64,000 nt of DNA. It comes from Methanoculleus receptaculi. Its GTDB lineage: Archaea > Halobacteriota > Methanomicrobia > Methanomicrobiales > Methanoculleaceae. The notes under the pieces were generated by a model. It made no database searches. It saw only the letters and a program-made list of their open reading frames with translations, and was not told the origin of the DNA. Each line of letters opens with the position of its first letter. Positions within the stretch are counted from its first letter, which is position 1. Made by a program: the position numbers and the translations under genes. The stretch is from assembly GCF_033472595.1 (NCBI RefSeq), contig NZ_CP137642.1, forward strand, positions 1,550,001-1,614,000, written 5' to 3'. Of the stretch, positions 1 through 9,096 are shown in pieces.

Positions 1-613
1 CGTCGTAGGGCTCTGTAAGGTCGTTTACAAGGTCATCCCAGTCGACAACCTTGCCGGCGAGGTCGGGGTGATCGGCATAGATCCCGGTGTCCACAACGGC
101 CACGGTCACCCCTGTGCCGTTAAACCCGTTCTCCCAGACCTCGGGCGCCTCGATCCAGTCCACGCCCCAGGCGATATCCTCTGAGTCCATCGGCGGAGGG
201 TTGATGTAATCGATCGTCTCGCCCGCCGGTTTGTAGAAGTTAATGCCACGCTCACCCTTCTCCGAAGGGGTGTCGGCATCGATGGTGACAATCCGGTCCG
301 GCACCACCATGGCAACATCGCTTCGGGCAGCGATCTTCTGCACCTCCTCGGGACTGAGGGTGGCGGCAACAGCGTTAACCGACCATAGCGGTGTCACATC
401 AGCAGCGCCCATCTTATCCAGGGTCGCTATCACGTCTCCCTGGGACTGATCGGCAAACGCCGCAAGTTCAGCAGGCCCCGCGCTTGCAGGAGCCTGCTCT
501 TTCATCACGATTATCACATGCTGCGCCTCACCGGTGAGCGGTGCAGCAGACGCAGCCCCTACCAGAAGCAGGGAAAGCAGAATGAGGTGTAGTATAACAC
601 GCACGGCAACCAC
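1..613 (-). CDS. Subtilisin-like serine protease (S8), N-terminal part, cut by window edge
   Basis: Secreted or cell-surface serine peptidase; about 204 codons are in the window and the rest lies beyond position 1. The reading frame gives a signal peptide (hydrophobic LHLILLSLLLVG followed by AASAAP), then an I9-type inhibitor propeptide (roughly residues 25-110, VIIVMKEQ...), then the start of the peptidase domain with the catalytic-Asp motif VAVVDTGIYADHPDL. The catalytic His and Ser lie outside the window. There is no ATG start; GTG at 613 or GTG at 604 are both in frame. A TATA-like box about 30 bp upstream fits a leaderless GTG at 613, but the start is uncertain. The family call is solid; the substrate is unknown. 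Confidence 0.85.
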   Translation of the reverse strand, partial: MVAVRVILHLILLSLLLVGAASAAPLTGEAQHVIIVMKEQAPASAGPAELAAFADQSQGDVIATLDKMGAADVTPLWSVNAVAATLSPEEVQKIAARSDVAMVVPDRIVTIDADTPSEKGERGINFYKPAGETIDYINPPPMDSEDIAWGVDWIEAPEVWENGFNGTGVTVAVVDTGIYADHPDLAGKVVDWDDLVNDLTEPYD

Positions 614-640
614 ATCAGGATAAATGAAATACCTCATTGG

Positions 641-648
641 TATTAAAT
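641..648 (-). promoter_or_regulatory. TATA box of the subtilase gene
   Basis: ATTTAATA on the minus strand, about 30 bp before the GTG start at 613; no good Shine-Dalgarno lies between, which suggests a leaderless or very short leader transcript. Confidence 0.4.
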
Positions 649-813
649 CATTTCATTCACCGGGGCTGATCATCCCCGCGTCATGTCAACAATCCTCCCC
701 CGGCCAAAATCCATTCATTCACCGGAGATGGGAGAGACGCCTCGGCCCCTGCCGGATCACCGCGGCATTTTAGCATGCGCCGCCCCAGCATTACGTCATA
801 TAAAAAGTTATGG

Positions 814-1572
814 TTACCGTCTCTGAAAGATACATAGAGCAGCCGCGATAGTAAGGGCAAGAACGGCTGCAACCGTGGAGAGCGGTGCTGGTGCCGGGGT
901 CGTCGGTGTTTCATCACCAGCATGAGTTGGAGGGGCGGTCGCCGCGGTTTCAGGGGTCACGGTTTCATCACCTCCGGTTTGCGGGGTGGTCATCACCGGT
1001 GCAGGTGTCTCACCGGTTCCAGCGGTCATGGTGGCCGCCGCAGGTGCCGGCGTAGATGTCTCGCCGCCCCCTGCGGCAGACCCGGTTCCACCTTCACCTC
1101 CGCTGCCCGCCGCCGCTGTGCCGGCGGTAACCTCGCCTGCGGCAACGCTCTCAAACGCGATCGAGGAGAACGCCGGGAAGTCGCTCCAGCGGGCATCCTC
1201 AAGTGTCAGAGAACTCGAACCGCCTCCCGCCGCCGAGAAGGCCGCCTCCACCAGCGGTGCCGGGGACGGTATATCGACGGGGTCGGGAAAGATCACCAGC
1301 ACCCTGGCCCGCCCCGCTTCGTTCGTGTTCAGGGTCATGGATGCATCGGCATACGCTGACGCCAGTTGTATCCCATCAAGGGTCACCACACCCGGATCAT
1401 ACCGGAGATCGAACTGGACGCTTGTGGCCTGAGATATGCCCGAGACCATCACAGGCAACCATCTCCCGTCCGCCGACCCGGAAGGCGCCTCAAGCAGGGA
1501 TGCAGCCTGCACACCACCACCCGCAAGCGAGGTGCAGAGTATCAGAAGGATTGCAAGGCTTCGTGTTTGCAT
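814..1572 (-). CDS. Exported cohesin-like domain protein with C-terminal membrane anchor
   Basis: Predicted 252-aa surface protein. It has an N-terminal signal peptide (LAILLILCTSLAGGGVQA), a beta-rich domain at about residues 25-150 resembling the cohesin fold (LRYDPGVVTLDG, then LTLEDARWSDFPAF), a long Ala/Thr/Pro/Gly-rich linker (about 155-225), and a C-terminal hydrophobic helix ending in FQRR, as in archaeal surface-anchored proteins. The start at 1572 (MQTRSLAIL) is chosen over the longer frame to 1638 because it begins the signal peptide and lies about 26 bp below a TATA box. Cohesin-like domains mediate protein-protein or cell-surface assembly; the partner here is unknown. Its neighbour is another exported protein, a subtilase in the same direction, but the 200-bp gap argues for separate transcripts. 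Confidence 0.7.
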   Translation of the reverse strand: MQTRSLAILLILCTSLAGGGVQAASLLEAPSGSADGRWLPVMVSGISQATSVQFDLRYDPGVVTLDGIQLASAYADASMTLNTNEAGRARVLVIFPDPVDIPSPAPLVEAAFSAAGGGSSSLTLEDARWSDFPAFSSIAFESVAAGEVTAGTAAAGSGGEGGTGSAAGGGETSTPAPAAATMTAGTGETPAPVMTTPQTGGDETVTPETAATAPPTHAGDETPTTPAPAPLSTVAAVLALTIAAALCIFQRR

Positions 1573-1593
1573 GATATAACTCCATTCCGAGAG

Positions 1594-1604
1594 CATATAA
1601 AAAT
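1594..1604 (-). promoter_or_regulatory. TATA box of the cohesin-like gene
   Basis: TTTTTATATGC on the minus strand, centred about 26 bp upstream of the ATG at 1572; indicates a leaderless start, although a weak GGAG lies at about 1582-1585. Confidence 0.55.
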
Positions 1605-1611
1605 CTGCTGC

Positions 1612-2210
1612 TATGACCGGATGCCTCGGGGCCATCAAACCAGTACCCCCACGGCTTTATAAACATCTCCTTGGGCGGATTCGGGGCGGCATCGCCGCGC
1701 ACCCTCCACAAACCGGAGCCGGGGGGGCCGGGGTTTCTGCGAGACGCCATTACGGCGAGATGCGGAGAGGGGAGACCGACGAAAGGGGTATCCGGGTGAG
1801 ATGGTGGGGAGGAGACCGTCAGTTCGCGACCTCACCTGACACTCGATGAGATCGTGTTTCACCCCTGGCACGGCTATCCAGGGCCAATCGCCATTCACTC
1901 GCCCGCCCCCTCGAGCGGCCGGGCGGTGGGGGTGGCTCGACTCGCTGTATGGAAAACCGTTCCTGGTTGAAACGCAGGAGACAGGGGAAGGGGCGTCTCC
2001 ATCGATACAGTTCCAGGGGGGAGAAGCGTATCTCCACGGCTCGATGTGAACTCCCTGCTGAAATCCCGTTTCCGCTCCCCATGCACGGCCACCGGCTCAA
2101 TCGCCACAGACTGCCCGCCCCCGGGATGATGGGAGTGGTCAGCCGCAAAAAACGTTCGCCGCGGTGGTGATTTTTAGGTATCAAACCATGAGCAGCTGGT
2201 TCGGTGGTCT
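1612..2210 (-). repeat. Composite non-coding repeat element, copy 1 (inverted relative to copy 2)
   Basis: Read on the minus strand from about 2210 to 1612, this stretch holds: a leader containing GCGAACGTTTTTTGCGGCTG (about 2136-2178); a first unit with the block GGCGGGCAGTNTGTGGCGATTG and a GGAAACGGGATTTCAGCAGGG-like block; a second unit with GTGAAACACGATCTCATCG and GGTCTCCTCC; then a terminal motif GTTTATAAAGCC...TACTGGTTTGATGG (about 1631-1672). The same parts in the same order occur on the plus strand at 9711-10320. Open frames within it are not convincingly coding. The ends are approximate. Confidence 0.75.
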
Positions 2211-2499
2211 CGCGTCGGGGTGCAGGTTCCACCGTGCGGATTTACTCTCCCGGCATCCGCTTGCAGGTGTACAATATCCCGACTGTGGGAGACCTGGAGG
2301 CGGAGTTCCCACATGAGATCAGGAAGATGAAGGTTTTCGCAAGAAGATATCTTACACCCGGCCCATCCCGCCGGGAGAGGGGTAAACCGCCGGCAGGTAT
2401 ACTGTTCCCCGCGAAGTCACCTCAAGACCGCGCAGCACCCTCAATCGCTCTCGCAATCTTGATACATCTACGGCACAGAGATGTCTGAACGGATAACCC
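2211..2499. other. Intergenic stretch upstream of the DUF1616 gene
   Basis: No convincing gene. A 94-codon open frame (2204-2488, plus) has no recognisable domain, and it runs in from the repeat. No clear TATA box or ribosome binding site for the gene at 2500 was identified; GATAACC precedes its ATG. Confidence 0.4.
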
Positions 2500-3477
2500 A
2501 TGGAGACCCCCGAAGAACAACCCCTGATCGCACAGGCCGCCGGGGAGATACCCGGCGACCTGGTCGCGGTCGCGGCCGCAACAGTCGCGACCCTCGCCTG
2601 CGTCTACGTTCCTATTTTAAACGAGACCTTCCTTCGGATCGTCTTCGGGGTGGCGATGGTCCTCTTCATCCCCGGCTACGCCCTGATCGCCGCGCTCTTT
2701 CCGGCGCGGGACGACCTTGACGGCATCGAGCGGGTAGCGCTCTCCTTCGGGCTCTCGATCGCGGCAGTCCCGCTCATAGGACTCGGGTTGAACTACACAC
2801 CGTGGGGGATCCGGCTCGACCCCATCCTCGCATCCCTCACCCTCTTCACCCTCGCGATGGCCGGCATCGCCTGGTACAGGCGTCTCCTCCTCCCGCCTGC
2901 CGACCGGTTCCGCGTCCCGGCCCGGGAGATGGCTGCCGCCGCGTGGGCCGAACTCTACGACCCCGAAGCCTCCCGGCTCGACCGCGCCCTCTCGGTCATC
3001 CTGGTGATCTCGATCGTCGCGGCAGCCGCAACAACAGTATATGTCATCGTGGTGCCAAAAGAGGGCGAGCACTTCACCGAGTTCTACATCCTGGGGCCGG
3101 GGGGAAAGGCCGCCGATTACCCGACCGATTTTCCCGCCGGCTCGATCCAGACGGTTATCATAGGTGTAGGAAACCACGAGTACCGTAACATCACCTACAC
3201 CATCGAGACACACCTCCTCAACCAGACGTTTGACACCCGAACGAATACCTCGACCATCCATGCCGTCGAACCGCTGGAGAGGTTCAGCCTCACCGTCCCC
3301 CACAACGAGACCCGTGAGGTTATCTGGAACTTCACGGTCGCCTCGACCGACTACAACCGGCTCGAGTTCCTGCTCTTCAACGAGACGGTGCCGGACGATT
3401 CAGTCACTGGCAGCGACCGGATCAACGCAAGTTACCGCGACCTCCACCTCTGGATCCGGGTCAGGCCCCCGGCCTGA
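2500..3477 (+). CDS. DUF1616 family membrane protein
   Basis: 325 aa. The N-terminal part has four membrane helices (about residues 20-70, 85-110, 113-133) with the DUF1616 signature (RIVFGVAMVLFIPGYALIAA; then FGLSIAAVPLIGLGLNYT). A further helix follows at about 165-190, then an extracellular domain with the repeated motif VG(V)GNHEYRNITYTIE and several N-glycosylation sequons (NIT, NQT, NTS, NFT). DUF1616 proteins are archaeal membrane proteins of unknown function, often beside MoxR/DUF58 genes, exactly as here. It converges on the next gene and their 3' ends overlap by 17 bp. Family call good; function unknown. Confidence 0.85.
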   Translation: METPEEQPLIAQAAGEIPGDLVAVAAATVATLACVYVPILNETFLRIVFGVAMVLFIPGYALIAALFPARDDLDGIERVALSFGLSIAAVPLIGLGLNYTPWGIRLDPILASLTLFTLAMAGIAWYRRLLLPPADRFRVPAREMAAAAWAELYDPEASRLDRALSVILVISIVAAAATTVYVIVVPKEGEHFTEFYILGPGGKAADYPTDFPAGSIQTVIIGVGNHEYRNITYTIETHLLNQTFDTRTNTSTIHAVEPLERFSLTVPHNETREVIWNFTVASTDYNRLEFLLFNETVPDDSVTGSDRINASYRDLHLWIRVRPPA

Positions 3478-4219
3478 GTATAAGCCGGATCGTTCCCCTC
3501 TTCTCATCGACGCTGACGTGCTCGATCCTCGTCGGCTCCCCCGTCCCCAGGGCTGCGATAGAGGCGATCAGGCTGCAGACCGGGCAGCCGACCATGGTGC
3601 AGCACTTCGGCGATGCCGCCCTGACCGCCCGACAGCCGGGCATCAGCCGGTAGCCGGCGAGGGTGACAACGATATTATCGCCGTCGCGAACAGCCCGGGT
3701 CTCATCCGCAACCTCGAGGAGGTCGTCGCAGACCTCGGTTATGCAGGCAAGCAACCCGGCCATCTCACCTGGGACCTCAAGGGCGTGCTTCTGCCGGAGC
3801 CGTGCCAGGAGCGGGGCGCAGGTCGGGGTGATCCGGACGGCGCACGACCCCTCCTCTGTTGCGAACGAGTAGTCATCACCGGTCACCGCCGGGAGACTCT
3901 CACCAACAGGGATGACCTGGACAACCGACCCATCCTCACGCGGGACGAACCGGCCGTCGCCCTGAACCCCGAGGTCGGCGCAGAGGGTCGCTATGTTGAC
4001 CGTCCCCTGTGCCGCCAGCAGGGCAGAGAGCCCGGGGTCCAGCGGCTCGCCCTTGTAGAGCGCAAGAAGGAATACACCCGCGATGAAACACCCGGTGCCC
4101 GCCAGCACCAGGGTTGCCGTGGTGATATCCCCCCGGCCGGCGATGGTTGCAACGATCAGGAGGGCGGCAGCCGCGATGATGAGGAGAAAACCTCCCAGGT
4201 AGGGGTTGTTCCAGTTCAT
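3461..4219 (-). CDS. Membrane protein of unknown function, last gene of the MoxR operon
   Basis: 252 aa. Two N-terminal membrane helices (LGGFLLIIAAAALLIVATIAG and a second at about 35-55) precede a soluble domain that could face the cytoplasm. The C-terminal third is Cys-rich (PKCCTMVGCPVCSLIASI), which may bind metal or form disulfides. I do not recognise the family. It ends the seven-gene operon and its start overlaps the previous gene's stop by 4 bp (ATGA), so it is very likely cotranslated with the DUF58/MoxR system. Confidence 0.75.
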   Translation of the reverse strand: MNWNNPYLGGFLLIIAAAALLIVATIAGRGDITTATLVLAGTGCFIAGVFLLALYKGEPLDPGLSALLAAQGTVNIATLCADLGVQGDGRFVPREDGSVVQVIPVGESLPAVTGDDYSFATEEGSCAVRITPTCAPLLARLRQKHALEVPGEMAGLLACITEVCDDLLEVADETRAVRDGDNIVVTLAGYRLMPGCRAVRAASPKCCTMVGCPVCSLIASIAALGTGEPTRIEHVSVDEKRGTIRLILRPGA

Positions 4220-4503
4220 GCCTCACCCCGCGCCCGGAGGCTTAGCCGGTAATCATAGAGGCTGAGCGCAAGGTAGCCGCAGACGAGCGCCGCCGCCAGA
4301 ACCAGGAGAGAGGCCACGCCACCGGCAACAACAGCCGCGGCAAAAAGGGCGGCGGCAACCGCATAGACAGGGTAGCCCCGCCGGTCCTCAAGATACAGCG
4401 CCAGAACAACGACCTGTATGATGAATGCGGCAACGACGCTGCCGGCGGCAACCACCAGAACCTCGCCGGCGCAGAGGAGCAAAAACCGCCGGTCAAACTC
4501 CAT
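4216..4503 (-). CDS. Small membrane protein of the MoxR operon
   Basis: 95 aa, about three hydrophobic helices (LLLCAGEVLVVAAGSVVAAF; VYAVAAALFAAAVVAGG; SLLVLAAALVCGYLALSL). Family not recognised. It shares one base with the stop of the upstream DUF58 gene and overlaps the next gene by 4 bp, so it is an integral operon member. In comparable clusters small membrane proteins sit between the DUF58 and DUF4129 subunits; a structural role in a membrane complex is inference. Confidence 0.7.
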   Translation of the reverse strand: MEFDRRFLLLCAGEVLVVAAGSVVAAFIIQVVVLALYLEDRRGYPVYAVAAALFAAAVVAGGVASLLVLAAALVCGYLALSLYDYRLSLRARGEA

Positions 4504-5738
4504 CAGATCACCTCCACGGCGTCTACGCCCGGGATTCCAGAAGCCATGCCGGCCGGGGCAAAGACCACAACCCGCATCCCCCGGGCCTTTGCCTCGCCGA
4601 CAACCTGGACAAGGTGGCTCCTATCCCCGGGAAGAAAGAGTGAATAGACCCGGAGTTCCGAAGCGTCCGCCCGGCCGAGCGCCTCCCGCACAACTGCCGC
4701 AAACGGCGAGCCGCTCTCCCGCGCAAACGCCGCCAGGACGGCGCCTGGCCTCCCCCCGCAGGCCGCCTCCCTGCTGATACTCCGGGCGCGGGCCGCAAGG
4801 ACGGCCGGACCCGGCGCCCGGTACAGCGAGATCCGGGGCTCGACGGGCTCAAGCCCGGCAAGGACAGAGAACGCATCCCTCACCTCCTCCGTTCGCGGGA
4901 TGAACCTGACGATCTCCGGGCCGGCAATCACCAGGATGGAACAGCCATCACGTGATCTGATCGCACCCTCGACCGCCCCCGAGACGGCCGCCATTAACCT
5001 GGCAAAGGACTCCCTGTCATCTGCCCTGGCCGGAAGGTCGACCAGTATCAGCGGCGCCCCGCCCTCAAGCCCGGTCAGCTGCCGCACGTAGTATGTGCCG
5101 CGCCTGGCGGTCACCTTCCAGTCGATCTGCCCGGGGTCGTCACCCACGGCGTAGGGCCGGAACCCCCTGACGCTCTGTCCTGTAAGCCTCGTCCGGCGGT
5201 CGACCTCAACCTCTCCGCCGCCGGCCCCATTGCCGCCGCCGTCAGCGGATCTCATCACCGCCGGGAAGACCCGGAGGTGGGGGGCGCGGAAACCCCGGAC
5301 GATGAGGTCGCGGGAGAAGAAGGTGTCGCTGGCAGAGACCACAACCCCCCCAAACGACGTCTCTCCAGGCGCCATGACCCGGAGGGTGTAGGTTGCCGTC
5401 TGCCCGGGTGGAAATAGCGGGGGTTCAGCGGCGGCAACCGCCGGCGGGATGTCGCGGACGCTGACCTTCATCCCCGACGGAATCGTGCAGTCAACCCGCA
5501 CCCCAACTCTCACGGCCGCCCCCTGCCGGAGGATCGTCCGCCCGGCAGTCCGCTCGACCGAAAGAGTGTTGACGACGACCGCGATATCACGCTCAAACCG
5601 CCAGCCGCGCCAGATGAGGAAGATGGCCAGGGAACCGGCGGCCAGGGCCGAGGCGGGGCTGGAGACCAGTATCGCGACAACGGTGAGCGCCAGGGCCAGG
5701 GCCGCAGCGCCCTCAGCCGTCCGGGTCGGCCGGATCAT
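4503..5738 (-). CDS. DUF58 domain protein (MoxR-associated)
   Basis: 411 aa. Two N-terminal membrane helices (about residues 10-45), a beta-rich extracytoplasmic region (about 60-160), and the DUF58 core RPYAVGDDPGQIDWKVTARR at about 213-233, followed by a vWA-like alpha/beta region (LILVDLPARADD; CSILVIAGPE). DUF58 proteins are paired with MoxR AAA+ ATPases, which are thought to act as chaperones for assembly of membrane or extracellular complexes. It starts 3 bp after the moxR stop on the same strand. Family call is firm; the client is unknown. Confidence 0.9.
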   Translation of the reverse strand: MIRPTRTAEGAAALALALTVVAILVSSPASALAAGSLAIFLIWRGWRFERDIAVVVNTLSVERTAGRTILRQGAAVRVGVRVDCTIPSGMKVSVRDIPPAVAAAEPPLFPPGQTATYTLRVMAPGETSFGGVVVSASDTFFSRDLIVRGFRAPHLRVFPAVMRSADGGGNGAGGGEVEVDRRTRLTGQSVRGFRPYAVGDDPGQIDWKVTARRGTYYVRQLTGLEGGAPLILVDLPARADDRESFARLMAAVSGAVEGAIRSRDGCSILVIAGPEIVRFIPRTEEVRDAFSVLAGLEPVEPRISLYRAPGPAVLAARARSISREAACGGRPGAVLAAFARESGSPFAAVVREALGRADASELRVYSLFLPGDRSHLVQVVGEAKARGMRVVVFAPAGMASGIPGVDAVEVI

Positions 5739-5741
5739 GCC

Positions 5742-6716
5742 TCAGGACACCTCGACGCTATCCAGGATCTCGTCGATGACCGCGTCCACCGCCAGGCCGG
5801 TGATCGTCGCCTCACGGGTGAGGAGGAGGCGGTGCCTGAAGACCGGGTGGGCGAGTTCCCTGACATCGTCCGGGATGACATAATCCCGGCCGTTTAATGC
5901 AGCCAGGACCCTCGACCCCCGGACAAAGGCGATCGAGGCCCGGGAACTTGCGCCGAGCCGGATATCGCTGTGCAGCCGTGTGGCGGTGACAAGGTCGCGT
6001 ATGTAGGCCATGACCGACTCATCGATCCGGATCTGCCGCACGGTTGCAGCCATCTCCACCACCTCCTTGGGGCCGATAACCGGTCCGATCCGGTCGTGGT
6101 AGATCCTCCAGTCCAGTCCCCCTGCCTGCTCCCGGCGTATGACCTCAAGCTCATTCTCCGCATCGAGGTGCGTCAGGACGGTGCTGAACATAAACCGGTC
6201 GCGCTGCGCCTCGATCAGGGGGAACGTCCCCTCCGCCTCGTGAGGGTTCTGGGTTGCGATGACAAAGAATTGGGTGGGGAGTAGGTGTGTCTCACCGTCG
6301 ATCGTCGCCTGACCCTCGCTCATAGCCTCGAGGAGCGCGCTCTGGGTCTTCGGGGTGAGGCGGTTCATCTCATCGACCATAAGGAAGTCTGCAAAGATCG
6401 GACCTTTCTGGAGGATGAACTCGCTCTTGTTCCGGTCGTAGACCCGTACACCGATGATGTCTGCCGGCTGGATATCCACCGCGCCCTGTATGCGCTTGAA
6501 GTCGTAGTTTATCAATCGCGCGATGATCTTGCAGATGGTGGTCTTCGCCGTCCCCGGAGTGCCCTCGATCAGGAGGTGGCCGCCGCTGATCATCGTGACA
6601 AAGATCGCCCTGATGAGGTGGTGGTTCCCGACCACCATCTGCCGGGTGGTCTCATCGATGGTTCTGTAGGTGTTTGCAATCGTCTCTATGCGTTCTGTCA
6701 GGTTGTTCTTCTTCAT
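5742..6716 (-). CDS. MoxR family AAA+ ATPase
   Basis: 324 aa cytosolic ATPase. Walker A GTPGTAKTT at residues 52-60, Walker B LMVDEMNR at about 112-119, sensor region ATQNPHEAEGTFPLIEAQRDRF, and a C-terminal lid domain with AHPVFRHRL. All catalytic elements are present and the length is typical. It overlaps the DUF4350 gene by 4 bp and precedes DUF58 by 3 bp. Established family role: ATP-driven maturation or remodelling of partners encoded alongside, usually vWA/DUF58 proteins. The membrane proteins of this operon are the obvious candidates. Confidence 0.93.
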   Translation of the reverse strand: MKKNNLTERIETIANTYRTIDETTRQMVVGNHHLIRAIFVTMISGGHLLIEGTPGTAKTTICKIIARLINYDFKRIQGAVDIQPADIIGVRVYDRNKSEFILQKGPIFADFLMVDEMNRLTPKTQSALLEAMSEGQATIDGETHLLPTQFFVIATQNPHEAEGTFPLIEAQRDRFMFSTVLTHLDAENELEVIRREQAGGLDWRIYHDRIGPVIGPKEVVEMAATVRQIRIDESVMAYIRDLVTATRLHSDIRLGASSRASIAFVRGSRVLAALNGRDYVIPDDVRELAHPVFRHRLLLTREATITGLAVDAVIDEILDSVEVS

Positions 6717-7525
6717 TCTCTCTTCCTCCCAAACCGCCAGGCAACCGGCAGGATGGCAAGAGCTGCTATGGCAGCCACGGCCGGCGGTCTCTCCGCTATC
6801 CAGGTCAGGGTGTTGATGATCGGGTTTCTGCTGCCGATCCTGCTGTGGACGGCGTCGATCTGGACCGGCTGGAGATTCTCTATAAACTTCGGGTTCTCGG
6901 GGAGCATGGCATTGATAAACAAGCTTGCATCGCCGATGACTATGAGGTTACCCTCTCTGGCGCATACAACACTCCGCCCGAAGGTCTCGCCCTCACCAAC
7001 GCGGCCATCACCATCGACGTCATCCCAGGTGAAGACAGATGTCTCTATGAGTGGTTCGCCACCCTCGACCTCCGCAGGGCGGTTGAGGAGGACGGTCTCG
7101 ACACCGGCAAAGAGGGTGTCGTTCCCGACGACATACCCCCTGAACAGACCGGGATGGGCATAGTCGCGCTCAAGGCTAGATAGATTCCCGGGCCGGACGC
7201 GGATCTCGCTTCCCAGGTCGGCAAGTAGAGGGTTTGCAGCCCCTTCCTCGTCGGCGATGATGACGCGGCCACCGCCATCCAGGAACGCCCGCAGGTAACC
7301 GACCTCTTCAGGTGTGAAGGGCCGGTCGGGCGCCAGGAGAAGGAGGGTTGAACCCGGGTCGAGGCGCGCGAGGTCGCGGACCTCCTCCGCGGGGAGACTG
7401 GATGTGCCGTTCCAGCCGATGTTATGCCGGCTGAACTCCTCGGTGGTGGTGGTTGTGTGAAGGTAGAGTGCGCCGCCGGCCAGGAGCAGGACCAGGAGGA
7501 CCACCCGCGTCTCACGCTGCATCAA
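6713..7525 (-). CDS. DUF4350 domain membrane protein
   Basis: 270 aa. N-terminal membrane helix (VVLLVLLLAGGALYLHT), a Rossmann-like extracytoplasmic DUF4350 domain (STLLLLAPDRPFTPEEV; GGGRVIIADEEGAANPLL) and a C-terminal membrane helix (AAIAALAILPVAWRFG) followed by a basic tail. This topology and domain are usual in MoxR-DUF58-DUF4129 clusters. It overlaps the DUF4129-type gene upstream and moxR downstream by 4 bp each, so translation is coupled. Function of the domain is not established. Confidence 0.85.
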   Translation of the reverse strand: MMQRETRVVLLVLLLAGGALYLHTTTTTEEFSRHNIGWNGTSSLPAEEVRDLARLDPGSTLLLLAPDRPFTPEEVGYLRAFLDGGGRVIIADEEGAANPLLADLGSEIRVRPGNLSSLERDYAHPGLFRGYVVGNDTLFAGVETVLLNRPAEVEGGEPLIETSVFTWDDVDGDGRVGEGETFGRSVVCAREGNLIVIGDASLFINAMLPENPKFIENLQPVQIDAVHSRIGSRNPIINTLTWIAERPPAVAAIAALAILPVAWRFGRKRE

Positions 7526-9096
7526 TCATCCCTCCCGAGCGCCTCCCGCTCCATCGCACGGAGTTCTTCATCAGTGGGGGTCTCCCCGGCGTAACGGATC
7601 CGTTCGTAGCGTTCGAAGAACGCGACATGATCGGGGGCGAGCCTGGCGCACTCCCGCGGCGTCTTTGTGGCAGGGATGCCGAGCCTCTCACGGAGCGCCC
7701 GAAAGAGGATGGTTGCGGCATCCCGCGGCGGGAGACCTTCGATCTCCACCGACGGACCCGTTTCTGCGATTTCCGGCGGCGGTTCGATATAGGGCTCTTC
7801 CGGGACAGGAGGCTCCGGCGGCAGGCCCCTTCGCCGGATGTACCACCCGGCACCGAGCGCGGCGGCGATGGCGGCGATGAAGGGAAACGGCGAGAGCCCC
7901 TCGCCCCGAACCTGGATGGCCACAACCCCGCTCTTTGAGGAGTTCAAAGGATAGCCTGCGGCGTTGAACTCCGCCCGGACGGTGTGCTCCCCGCCGGTAA
8001 GTATGAGCGTTCTTGCGTAGGTGCCGTTGCCGTCAGTCTGTGTGCTGATGAGCGTCTCGCCGTCCAGCCGGAGGAGGACGGGGGCATTCAGGACAGCCCG
8101 GCCATCCTCCGTTGTGAGGTTTCCGGTGCAGGCAACGGCCGTCCGGTTCACCTCCGCGATGGCGAGGCTGATATTCGTCTCTGCAGGCAGGACATCGAAT
8201 GTCGCGACCTCGGAGAAGATGGCGCCGGCGGTGGCGTAGACCAGGTGCGGCCCTGCCAGGATACGACCGATCCTGTAGGGATAGGCGTAGGCGGCGTTCT
8301 CATCGAGGGTGGTGTTTCCGGCGATCCTGCTATCGACGTAGATCGTGAGAGGAGTTCCGGGAACACCGTCCACGTATCTCCCGCCGATGGTGAGGTTCTC
8401 GCCGTAACGCCCCTCTCGGGGTGTGACGGTGATGTTGAGGGGAGAACGGGGGGCATCGGCCTGCCACTCTTCCGCGGCTCCGGCAACCTCTGCGATGACC
8501 TCAACGCTCTCCTGGTAGGGGGTGGCGTTGGCGCCGTAATGCGTGGCGATCCTGGTCGTCTCGGGCTCACGCTTGGCGTAGGCGGTGTAGGTCTCTCTCA
8601 TCTTCTGCCGCAGGGCCTCGCCTTCGTAGACGACCGCCATCCTCTGGTCGCCGTCCAGGACCTCGATCTCGAGGCTTTGAAGTTCGTCAAGACGCTGGCT
8701 GTCGTTCAGGAGCGCCGCCATGGCCTCCTGGTTCTGCCGGTTGTTCTTCTGGAACTCGGCGATATCGGTCTCTGAGAGGTCGAGCGTGACGACAAGCCGG
8801 TCAAACTGGCTGGTGAGTTCGGAGTATCGGGCGAGGTCGCGTTGGGCGCTCTCATAGTCCTTGATCTTGATCGTGAGGGCGAGCGTCCCCGTATGGCCCA
8901 GGAGCTCATCCATCAGGGGTATAACGGATGCAGCATCGCCCGGAGAGCGCTTCTCGATGGTCGAAGGGTCGGCGTGGGCGGCGGTCGAGATATTCTCAGC
9001 CGCATAGAGGACAGGGTCAACCGCTTCTCCGGCAAGGAGGAGGGTGAGCAGAACGGCTGCGGCCACGAGGATGATATGGGACGTCCGGGGTCTCAT
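7522..9096 (-). CDS. Large exported protein with C-terminal DUF4129-like domain
   Basis: 524 aa. Signal peptide or anchor at residues 8-24 (IILVAAAVLLTLLLAGEAV), a helical segment with likely coiled coil (about 65-185), two Ig-like beta domains (about 205-310, 315-410; LTIGGRYVDGVPGTPLTIY, APVLLRLDGETLISTQTDGNG), a membrane helix at about 412-432 and a cytoplasmic DUF4129-like domain (KTPRECARLAPDHVAFFERY...RIRYAGETPTDEEL). DUF4129 is regularly found with MoxR/DUF58. The extracellular Ig-like modules suggest contact with the S-layer or a surface polymer (inference). Confidence 0.82.
   Translation of the reverse strand: MRPRTSHIILVAAAVLLTLLLAGEAVDPVLYAAENISTAAHADPSTIEKRSPGDAASVIPLMDELLGHTGTLALTIKIKDYESAQRDLARYSELTSQFDRLVVTLDLSETDIAEFQKNNRQNQEAMAALLNDSQRLDELQSLEIEVLDGDQRMAVVYEGEALRQKMRETYTAYAKREPETTRIATHYGANATPYQESVEVIAEVAGAAEEWQADAPRSPLNITVTPREGRYGENLTIGGRYVDGVPGTPLTIYVDSRIAGNTTLDENAAYAYPYRIGRILAGPHLVYATAGAIFSEVATFDVLPAETNISLAIAEVNRTAVACTGNLTTEDGRAVLNAPVLLRLDGETLISTQTDGNGTYARTLILTGGEHTVRAEFNAAGYPLNSSKSGVVAIQVRGEGLSPFPFIAAIAAALGAGWYIRRRGLPPEPPVPEEPYIEPPPEIAETGPSVEIEGLPPRDAATILFRALRERLGIPATKTPRECARLAPDHVAFFERYERIRYAGETPTDEELRAMEREALGRDD

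Noticed and set aside
106-449. Open frames on both strands inside the subtilase region
   Set aside because: They are out of frame with the clear subtilase reading (VVDTGI...HPDL) and have biased, Arg/Ser-rich shadow composition.
922-1662. Several plus-strand frames opposite the cohesin-like gene
   Set aside because: Low-complexity translations of the antisense of a Thr/Pro/Ala linker; no start signal or domain.
1819-2232. 137-codon minus frame in repeat copy 1, and similar frames at 9814-10154 and 59531-60274
   Set aside because: The shared tail (RGETRSHRVSGEVAN) recurs only because the DNA is a repeat; the frames break between copies and keep no codon bias, so the repeat is treated as non-coding.
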